NCBI RefSeq assembly: GCF_003477525.1
Contig: NZ_QUDO01000085.1
Location: 1 to 10,475 of the forward strand
Direction of reading: 5' to 3'
Origin: Ruminococcus sp. AF41-9
GTDB lineage: Bacteria; Bacillota; Clostridia; Lachnospirales; Lachnospiraceae
Length of the DNA: 10,475 nucleotides
Positions 5,925 through 10,475 of the stretch are shown here, one piece after another. The notes beneath the pieces were generated by a model that worked only from the letters and a program-made list of their open reading frames with translations, was not told the origin of the DNA and did not search any database. The first letter of the stretch is position 1, and the number at the start of each line of letters is the position of its first letter. The translations under genes and the position numbers were made by a program.

Positions 5925-7322
5925 TTGGAAAAAAATAATCAAGGTACGCGGGACGCGAACTCACTGGGACAAAATCCACTTGGTGTAGCACCGATGGGTG
6001 GACTGATCGCAAAGTTTGCGATTCCTGCGATTATCAGTATGCTGGTCAGCGCGATGTACAATATTGTGGACCAGATTTTTATCGGACAGGGTGTGGGAAT
6101 GCTGGGAAATGCAGCTACCAATGTGGCATTTCCTGTTACGACGATTGCCACTGCACTGGCGCTGCTTCTGGGAATCGGAGGTGCGTCGAATTATAATCTG
6201 GAAATGGGAGCAGGACGGGAGAAGAAGGCCAGTGGGATTGCAGGTACGGCTTTATCTTCACTGGTAATCAGTGGTGTGATTCTTGCGGTGATTGTTCTGG
6301 TGTTTTTGAAACTGTTGCTGACATTGTTTGGGGCAACTACGGATGTGATGCCGTATGCGGTTGATTATACAGGAATTACTGCATTTGGACTTCCGTTTTA
6401 TATTTTGTCTGTTGGCGGCAATCATGTTGTCAGAGCGGACAGAAGCCCGACTTATTCTATGACTTGTATTATGGTAGGTGCGGTTATCAATACGATTCTT
6501 GATCCATTATTTATTTTTGTATTTGGATGGGGAATTAAGGGCGCTGCATGGGCAACTGTGATTGGGCAGATCGTTTCTGGAATTCTGGTAGTTGTATATT
6601 TTTGGAAATTCCGAAATATGAGTCTGACAAGTGAGATGCTGAAACCGAGAATGAGATACCTGAAGGCAATTATTTCACTGGGGCTTGCTTCCTGTATTAA
6701 CCAGATTGCCATGGCAATTGTGCAGATCGTGCTGAATAATATTCTGCGTTATTATGGTGGAAACTCGGTTTATGGAAGTGATATTCCGATTGCGTGTGTT
6801 GGAGTTATTTCTAAGGTAAATCAGGTATTTATGGCTATCTGCATTGGAATTTCTCAGGGAAGTCAGCCAATCTGGGGATTTAATTACGGAGCGAAAAAAT
6901 ATGACAGAGTTCGACAGGCGTATTGTTATTCTGTAACTGCCTGTACGGTAATCGCAACGATATTCTTTTTATGTTTCCAGCTGTTTCCACACCAGATTGT
7001 GGGGATTTTTGGAACAGGAAGTGATCTGTATTTCCAGTTTGCGGAACGTTATCTGAAAATCTTTATGTTTATGACATTTGCAAATGGAATTCAGCCAATG
7101 TCATCCGGATTCTTTACATCTATTGGAAAAGCGAAGCTGGGTATTGTTATGTCGCTGACACGACAGGTAATTTTCCTGTTGCCATTGATTGTTATCTTCC
7201 CGTTATTTATGGGAATTGATGGTGTGATGTATGCAGGTCCGATTGCTGATGCTGCGGCATTTGTGCTGGCGATTGTGTTTGCCAGAAGAGAGTTGGCGAA
7301 GATGCGTGGAGTAGAAGCGTAA
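5925..7322 (+). CDS. MATE-family multidrug exporter, MepA-like
   Basis: The 465-residue inner-membrane protein should expel drugs or metabolites in exchange for Na+ or H+. It shows the two-fold MATE design: the first half begins at KFAIPAIISMLVSAMYNIVD (30-49, with conserved acidic D49) and includes GQGVGMLGNAATNVAFP (54-70) and LLGIGGASNYNLEMGAG (81-97). The loop around 186-215 has the typical VINTILDPLFI and GAAWATVIGQ. The second half restarts at about 246 and includes GISQGSQPIWGFNYGAK (308-324). About 12 membrane segments are expected and the length is normal. The wording of these motifs resembles the MepA subgroup of Firmicutes. The start is a TTG at 5925 with AAGGAG (5911-5916) eight bases upstream; no ATG near the N-terminus competes. 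The gene is alone between a terminator at each side. The substrate cannot be read from the sequence. Confidence 0.94.
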   Translation: MEKNNQGTRDANSLGQNPLGVAPMGGLIAKFAIPAIISMLVSAMYNIVDQIFIGQGVGMLGNAATNVAFPVTTIATALALLLGIGGASNYNLEMGAGREKKASGIAGTALSSLVISGVILAVIVLVFLKLLLTLFGATTDVMPYAVDYTGITAFGLPFYILSVGGNHVVRADRSPTYSMTCIMVGAVINTILDPLFIFVFGWGIKGAAWATVIGQIVSGILVVVYFWKFRNMSLTSEMLKPRMRYLKAIISLGLASCINQIAMAIVQIVLNNILRYYGGNSVYGSDIPIACVGVISKVNQVFMAICIGISQGSQPIWGFNYGAKKYDRVRQAYCYSVTACTVIATIFFLCFQLFPHQIVGIFGTGSDLYFQFAERYLKIFMFMTFANGIQPMSSGFFTSIGKAKLGIVMSLTRQVIFLLPLIVIFPLFMGIDGVMYAGPIADAAAFVLAIVFARRELAKMRGVEA

Positions 7323-7405
7323 GAAGCTTAAGAGATATAATAGAGTAGCAAGAATTAAATGTTATAAAAGCATACAGAATAAGAAACTTTTTATTTTAGT
7401 AAAAG

Positions 7406-7466
7406 AAAAAGTCCTTCCGAGATTAACGAGATAAGAATTTATCTGAAGCATCTGGAAGGACTTTTT
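7406..7466. terminator. Bidirectional terminator between the MATE gene and thiM
   Basis: AAAAAGTCCTTCC (7406-7418) pairs perfectly over 13 bases with GGAAGGACTTTTT (7454-7466), and an inner AGATAA/TTATCT stem (7430-7445) extends the structure. It has A-run and T-run flanks on both strands and can therefore stop both converging transcripts. A second imperfect hairpin lies at about 7512-7543, nearer the thiM stop codon. Confidence 0.88.
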
Positions 7467-7558
7467 AAATAAGAGGGTATTTTTAAGCTGCTTTCGATAC
7501 ATAGTTTTACACGGAATAACTGTTATGCAGTTTATTCGGAGAGACTTACTTGATTCGG

Positions 7559-8350
7559 CTAAAAAATATCCTGCTGTGTAAGATTATAAAACTGATCGAA
7601 CAGTTCCACCTGGAAACTTCCGGGACCGGAGCTGTTTTTTTCTGCTTTTTCCCCGGCAATGCCAAATTCTGTAGCAGCAGATACGGCAGCAGTGAACGGA
7701 TCGGTAACTGCCAGATAAGTAGCACAGATCATTCCAAGCATACATCCGGTTCCGGTAATCTGCGACATGGCAGGAGTGCCGCGCATAATGAATGTACATT
7801 TGTCGGCTGAGACAACCATATCTTCTTTTCCGGTAATAAGGAGTGTGGTGTTCCACTGAGCTGCTTTTTCCTGGAAGAGTTCCAGCAGGTGGGAACGGTT
7901 GGCGTCTGTGAGAGTATCCTGTGTACCTGCGTCGATACCGATCGCGTGAGCGGTCTGTCCAGACATCGCAAGGAGTTCGGACATATTTCCTTTTAGAAGT
8001 TCTGGCATATGAATGTTCATAAGTTTTTGCGCAAATTCATAGCGAAGAGTGCTACATGCAGTTCCTACCAGATCGAGCATGACTGGAATGTGAATGATGC
8101 CAGCAGTTTTTAAGGACTTCGGCATGGACTCCATACGGGCATCGGTGATGTTCCCGAGGTTTAATGCCAGTGCCTGCGCATGGCTGGTGATTTCGGCTAC
8201 TTCCGCAGGGTGTTCTGCCATGATTGGGCGGCCTCCTGCCGCCAGGATGATATTGGCACAGTCATGGATAGAAATCGGATTAGTGATGCAGTGAATCAGC
8301 GGCTGTGCTGCTCTGGTGAGTTGTCTGGTTCTTGTCTGATTTACGATCAT
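7559..8350 (-). CDS. thiM: Hydroxyethylthiazole kinase
   Basis: The 263-residue cytoplasmic kinase (ribokinase-like fold) phosphorylates 4-methyl-5-(2-hydroxyethyl)thiazole, the salvage step that feeds thiamin phosphate synthesis. Diagnostic parts are PLIHCITNPIS (17-27), LALNLGNIT (61-69), PVMLDLVGTACSTLR (89-103), KGNMSEL (120-126), LITGKED (171-177) and ITGTGCMLG (198-206), with the probable catalytic C203. The ATG at 8350 is preferred because GGAG (8363-8360 on the minus strand) lies nine bases upstream. An in-frame TTG at 8386, with AGGA before it, would add 12 residues and cannot be excluded. The 5' end overlaps the 3' end of thiW by 71 bases in another frame (107 if the TTG is used). 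No thiE or thiD is present nearby, so the later salvage steps must be encoded elsewhere. Confidence 0.94.
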   Translation of the reverse strand: MIVNQTRTRQLTRAAQPLIHCITNPISIHDCANIILAAGGRPIMAEHPAEVAEITSHAQALALNLGNITDARMESMPKSLKTAGIIHIPVMLDLVGTACSTLRYEFAQKLMNIHMPELLKGNMSELLAMSGQTAHAIGIDAGTQDTLTDANRSHLLELFQEKAAQWNTTLLITGKEDMVVSADKCTFIMRGTPAMSQITGTGCMLGMICATYLAVTDPFTAAVSAATEFGIAGEKAEKNSSGPGSFQVELFDQFYNLTQQDIF

Positions 8351-8867
8351 ATACTTTTGCTCCAAGGCTTTGCTGAAATTTGGCAAGCATTCCTGCGTGA
8401 CTTAATGCTTTCAGGAAGAAATAGGCAATGGTGCCGCCCATGCAGGTTGCTGCCAGAAACATTGGTGTATAGAAAAATGCGTTCAGTCCGCTTCTGCCCA
8501 TAAGAAATGCCATTACAGGATAGGAAACCAGAGAGCCGATGATACCGGTTCCGAAGATTTCACCGATCACTGCGCAGATAATCTTTCCATGAGAAGCGCG
8601 GTAGAAAACGCCTGATAAAAATGCGCCGAATACGGCACCTGTCAGTGCAAGTGGCGGGATACCCATAAACATCATGCGGATGATTCCGATGAGAGTGGCA
8701 CAAAGAAGTGAATACCACGGTCCCAGAAGTACGGAGCAGACGATGTTTATCAGGTGTGCAGTAGGGCACATACCCTCGATTCTCAGAATGGGTGAGATGA
8801 CAACGCCGATGGCAACCATCATGGCGAGCATGACCATTCTGAGTGTTTTTGATCTGTCTGTGTTCAT
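8280..8867 (-). CDS. thiW: ECF transporter substrate-binding subunit ThiW (thiazole uptake)
   Basis: The 195-residue integral membrane protein is the S component of a group II energy-coupling-factor importer. By family knowledge it binds the thiazole precursor of thiamin and relies on shared EcfA/A'/T subunits encoded elsewhere. Family signs are MVMLAMMVAIGVVISP (11-26), the CPTAHLINIV block (34-43), SVLLGPWYSLL (45-55), FGAFLSGVFYR (80-90) and GEIFGTGIIGSLVSYPVMAF (102-121). Hydrophobic segments end at about residue 155; the last 40 residues are a polar tail, about 23 of which are encoded over thiM. The start at 8867 has AAGGAGG directly upstream on the minus strand; longer in-frame starts run into the leader. 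It is the first gene of the TPP-riboswitch operon, with thiM second. Confidence 0.92.
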   Translation of the reverse strand: MNTDRSKTLRMVMLAMMVAIGVVISPILRIEGMCPTAHLINIVCSVLLGPWYSLLCATLIGIIRMMFMGIPPLALTGAVFGAFLSGVFYRASHGKIICAVIGEIFGTGIIGSLVSYPVMAFLMGRSGLNAFFYTPMFLAATCMGGTIAYFFLKALSHAGMLAKFQQSLGAKVYDRKSDKNQTTHQSSTAADSLHH

Positions 8868-8894
8868 AATGAACCTCCTTGAAATGAAGATTTG

Positions 8895-8910
8895 GTCTGC
8901 CGAAGCAGAC
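8895..8910 (-). other. C(UUCG)G tetraloop hairpin before thiW
   Basis: On the minus strand GTCTGC-TTCG-GCAGAC forms a perfect six-base stem with the very stable C(UUCG)G loop, ending about 16 bases before the thiW Shine-Dalgarno sequence. A second perfect hairpin, TGCAGGA/TCCTGCA (8922-8946), stands just before it in the transcript. They may protect the processed mRNA or space the terminator from the start; their function is unknown. Confidence 0.6.
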
Positions 8911-8945
8911 ATTATCAGTTGTGCAGGAAACAGATAAAATCCTGC

Positions 8946-8982
8946 AAAAAAAATCTGCCGGAATAACACACTGGCAGATTTT
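8946..8982 (-). terminator. Riboswitch-controlled terminator upstream of thiW
   Basis: On the minus strand AAAATCTGCC (8982-8973) pairs perfectly with GGCAGATTTT (8959-8950) around a 13-base loop, followed by further T residues down to 8946. It lies about 15 bases downstream of the TPP aptamer and before the thiW start, the standard arrangement for control by transcription termination when TPP is bound. Confidence 0.88.
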
Positions 8983-8996
8983 AATATACAAATACA

Positions 8997-9076
8997 GTCC
9001 CTACGCTGGCATTATCCATATCAGGTGCGGTCGAAGATCAATCTTCCTCTCAGCCTGTCTCACAGGCTCCCGTTGT
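8997..9076 (-). promoter_or_regulatory. TPP riboswitch (THI element)
   Basis: On the minus strand the conserved aptamer parts appear in order: GGGAGCC (9071-9065), CAGGCTGAGAGG (9057-9046), a GAAGAT/ATCTTC stem for the variable P3 arm (about 9047-9034), then ACCTGATATGGATAATGCC and AGCGTAGGGA (9025-8998). These are the pyrimidine- and pyrophosphate-sensing cores of the thiamin pyrophosphate riboswitch. Its place between the promoter and a terminator in front of thiW-thiM predicts that TPP lowers expression of both genes. Confidence 0.96.
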
Positions 9077-9097
9077 TATCATCTATATGCAGATTTT

Positions 9098-9118
9098 CTT
9101 GTGTTAGAGTAACACAAG
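9098..9118. promoter_or_regulatory. Perfect palindrome over the thiW promoter -10, putative operator
   Basis: CTTGTGTTA (9098-9106) and TAACACAAG (9110-9118) are perfect 9-base inverted arms with a 3-base GAG spacer. The element covers the whole -10 box and the expected start site of the thiW-thiM transcript. This is the shape and position of a repressor operator. I cannot name the regulator. Confidence 0.65.
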
Positions 9119-9134
9119 CATCTGGAAAAGTCAA
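9106..9134 (-). promoter_or_regulatory. Promoter of thiW-thiM
   Basis: On the minus strand the -35 TTGACT (9134-9129) and -10 TACTCT (9111-9106) are separated by 17 bases, with a TGT extended -10 element. The start should fall near 9099, so the transcript opens just before AAAATCTGCA and then the TPP aptamer. Confidence 0.65.
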
Positions 9135-9152
9135 TGGGATGTAAAATCAGGT

Positions 9153-9178
9153 CAGCAACCCCTTTTAGAGTGTTGCTG
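9153..9178. repeat. Inverted repeat in the thiW/permease divergent region
   Basis: CAGCAAC (9153-9159) and GTTGCTG (9172-9178) are perfect 7-base inverted arms around 12 bases. The repeat lies between the two divergent promoters and lacks a T-run on either side, so it is not a clear terminator. It might be a regulator site. Confidence 0.45.
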
Positions 9179-9193
9179 GAATAAAAAATCTAT

Positions 9194-9223
9194 TTGTACT
9201 AAAACGATTGTCCGTGCTATGAT
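9194..9223 (+). promoter_or_regulatory. Promoter of the EamA-family permease gene
   Basis: TTGTAC (9194-9199) and TATGAT (9218-9223) are 18 bases apart, and the -10 is preceded by TGC, an extended -10 element. The start near 9230 gives a leader of about 65 bases. That leader carries a perfect hairpin, CAGACAGC (9238-9245) with GCTGTCTG (9261-9268), upstream of the ribosome binding site. Confidence 0.55.
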
Positions 9224-9295
9224 TAACAGGTAGATGACAGACAGCATATGATAAAAAGAAGCTGTCTGCATGGACAGAAAGGCAGGTTAAATCTG

Positions 9296-10171
9296 ATGAA
9301 ACAGGAAAATTACATAAAGGGTATGATAATGATCATCCTGTCGGCGTTTTTCTTTGCTTGTATGAATGTGAGTGTGCGTCTGGCAGGTGATCTGCCGTCT
9401 GTGGAGAAGAGTTTCTTCCGGAATCTGGTGGCGGCTGTGTTTGCGGCGGTGATTCTCTGTAAGAATCATACAGTGCCGAAAGTGGATAAGAAATACTGGG
9501 GACCGCTGGTGCTGAGATGCGTGTGTGGTACGCTGGGGATTCTTTGTAACTTTTATGCGATTGATCATTTGTTGGTGGCAGATGCCTCAATCCTGAATAA
9601 GTTGTCACCATTCTTTGCAATCGTATTCTCTTTTCTTCTGTTAAAGGAAAAGATCAGACCGGCGCAGGCTGCGTGTGTTGCGCTGGCGTTTATCGGATGT
9701 TTATTTGTAGTGAAACCGGGATTTCAGAATGCGGCACTTGTTCCGGCACTGATAGGAGTCTGCGGTGGACTGGGAGCAGGAATTGCCTATACGATGGTGC
9801 GTGTACTGGGAACTCACGGAGTGAAGGGACCGGTTATCGTGTTTTATTTTTCATTTTTCTCCTGTTTGTCGGTTGTACCCTGGATGTTGTTCCATTTCAC
9901 ACCCATGAGTATGAAACAGCTTGTGACATTGCTGATGGCAGGATTATTCGCAGCGGGCGGACAGTTTACGATTACGGCTGCATACACCTATGCACCTGCA
10001 GGGAAGATTTCCATCTTTGATTACTCGCAGATTATTTTTGCTACGATGCTGGGATTTGTCCTGTTTGGAGAGATTCCGGATAAGTACAGCTTTACAGGAT
10101 ATGTGCTGATTATTCTGGCATCATTGGGTACCTTTCTTTATAATATGAGGGTAGCTAAGGCTGGTAAATGA
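9296..10171 (+). CDS. EamA/DMT-family permease
   Basis: The 291-residue inner-membrane protein of the drug/metabolite transporter superfamily has about ten membrane segments arranged as two EamA repeats, roughly 7-139 and 150-284. Typical signs are ACMNVSVRLA (21-30), FFRNLVAAV (40-48), LNKLSPFFAIVFSFLLLKEK (100-119) followed by IGCLFVVKPG (133-142), and in the second half FDYSQIIFATMLGFVLFGEIP (about 241-261). The ATG at 9296 is chosen because AAGGCAGG lies eight bases upstream. An in-frame ATG at 9248 has no ribosome binding site and would open inside the leader hairpin. The substrate is unknown; members export amino acids, nucleosides or other metabolites. It is divergent from the TPP-controlled thiW operon but shows no riboswitch of its own, so a link to thiamin is only a possibility. 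No strong terminator follows. Confidence 0.9.
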   Translation: MKQENYIKGMIMIILSAFFFACMNVSVRLAGDLPSVEKSFFRNLVAAVFAAVILCKNHTVPKVDKKYWGPLVLRCVCGTLGILCNFYAIDHLLVADASILNKLSPFFAIVFSFLLLKEKIRPAQAACVALAFIGCLFVVKPGFQNAALVPALIGVCGGLGAGIAYTMVRVLGTHGVKGPVIVFYFSFFSCLSVVPWMLFHFTPMSMKQLVTLLMAGLFAAGGQFTITAAYTYAPAGKISIFDYSQIIFATMLGFVLFGEIPDKYSFTGYVLIILASLGTFLYNMRVAKAGK

Positions 10172-10247
10172 AGAAAAAGTAAAAAAGGATTTTCTGATTT
10201 TATCCAGTAAGTCTGATGAAATCCGATCAGTATATAGAATTATTGGA

Positions 10248-10283
10248 TTGTAAACTATAAAATAACACCACTTTACAACTTTT
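10248..10283 (+). terminator. Weak candidate terminator after the EamA gene
   Basis: TTGTAAA (10248-10254) and TTTACAA (10272-10278) are perfect 7-base inverted arms followed by CTTTTT. The stem is AT-rich and the loop is 17 bases, so this is a weak candidate; it could equally belong to the left end of the element that follows. Nothing gene-like is seen between 10172 and 10351. Confidence 0.3.
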
Positions 10284-10294
10284 TCATAAAAAAA

Positions 10295-10367
10295 TATCGT
10301 ACAGGACTTTCTGATGTATAATGAATTTGACCCAAAACATTACAAAGGAAAGTGACCCTGTACGATA
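10295..10367. repeat. Inverted repeat enclosing the start of the terminal reading frame
   Basis: TATCGTACAGG (10295-10305) and CCTGTACGATA (10357-10367) are perfect 11-base inverted arms. The pairing continues through ACTTT (10306-10310) with AAAGT (10349-10353) past a 3-base bulge, and CT (10311-10312) with GG (10347-10348). The ribosome binding site and GTG start of the following frame lie in the right arm. A perfect -10 box TATAAT lies at 10317-10322, between the arms. Confidence 0.7.
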
Positions 10368-10475
10368 AAACATTATACAACGAAAAAACACTGATTGGTA
10401 GACTTCATCAATATTTTTTGATTTATTTTGAAACTTTTTCTGTTCCGACAGCAGATACCTTATTTCTGCTGATAT
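10352..10475 (+). CDS. Putative transposase, N-terminal fragment (runs off the window)
   Basis: A frame opens with GTG at 10352 after AAAGGA (10344-10349) and stays open for 41 codons to the window edge. It begins MTLYDKTLYNEKTLIG and continues with HQYFLIYFETFSVP (19-32). The flavour of this N-terminus (TLYNEKTLIxRLHQYF, then a hydrophobic TADTLFLL) reminds me of DDE-type transposases common in Lachnospiraceae genomes, but this is recall, not a search. Supporting context is the AT-rich DNA before it and the inverted repeat around its start. The left end of the element cannot be placed. The fragment is too short to show any catalytic residue. Confidence 0.45.
   Translation, partial: MTLYDKTLYNEKTLIGRLHQYFLIYFETFSVPTADTLFLLI

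Noticed and set aside
8560..8991. Alternative minus-strand frame across thiW and its leader
   Set aside because: It runs through the riboswitch terminator and overlaps thiW, which has a perfect AAGGAGG start and clear family motifs.
9153..9178. Terminator between the thiW and permease promoters
   Set aside because: The 7-bp stem is perfect but neither strand has a T-run after it, so it is listed only as a repeat.
9248..9295. Longer start of the EamA gene at 9248
   Set aside because: It has no ribosome binding site, lies within a leader hairpin, and adds a polar stretch before the first membrane segment; 9296 has AAGGCAGG upstream.
1..10475. CRISPR array, tRNA genes or phage genes
   Set aside because: No regularly spaced direct repeats, tRNA cloverleaf or phage structural genes were seen on either strand.

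Overview
The window looks like a piece of a gut Firmicutes chromosome, most likely family Lachnospiraceae (Clostridia). The evidence is low-to-moderate GC with AT-rich intergenic DNA, strong AGGAGG-type ribosome binding sites, GTG and TTG starts next to good Shine-Dalgarno sequences, and clostridial-type ThiM, MepA-like MATE and 2-hydroxyacyl-CoA dehydratase/activase proteins. The genus cannot be settled from the sequence alone.

Layout. Bases 1-53 are the 3' end of a 23S rRNA gene, closed by a terminator at 122-150 with no 5S gene after it. pepT (peptidase T) converges on the rRNA operon from the minus strand and shares a divergent promoter region with a plus-strand ClC-type channel/antiporter gene (1898-3256). 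After a strong terminator comes a two-gene plus-strand unit (3627-5588): an ATP-dependent [4Fe-4S] activase and a single-subunit 2-hydroxyacyl-CoA dehydratase-like protein. A very long, nearly perfect nested inverted repeat (3477-3617) ends within the activase ribosome binding site. A MepA-like MATE exporter (5925-7322) follows with its own terminator and promoter. On the minus strand, thiW and thiM form a thiazole uptake and salvage operon controlled by a TPP riboswitch with a transcription terminator, and by a promoter whose -10 lies inside a 21-bp palindrome. Divergent from it is an EamA/DMT-family permease (9296-10171). The window ends inside a putative transposase reading frame whose start codon lies in one arm of an inverted repeat.

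How the genes work together. ThiW is the substrate-binding subunit of an ECF transporter thought to import the thiazole moiety of thiamin, and ThiM phosphorylates it; the riboswitch shuts the pair off when TPP is plentiful. The activase and the dehydratase-like protein should work as one redox unit: the activase uses ATP hydrolysis to push a low-potential electron into the iron-sulfur cluster of its partner. Because no second dehydratase subunit is present, the pair resembles the YjiL/YjiM and double-cubane-cluster protein type, whose physiological substrate is poorly known. The other genes (peptidase, anion channel, two exporters) are separate housekeeping or transport units, each bounded by its own terminators.

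The points most worth following up are the giant hairpin leader before the activase/dehydratase unit, the single-subunit dehydratase pair, the palindrome on the thiW promoter together with its riboswitch, the out-of-frame thiW/thiM overlap, and the hairpin that may hide the start of the terminal transposase-like gene.
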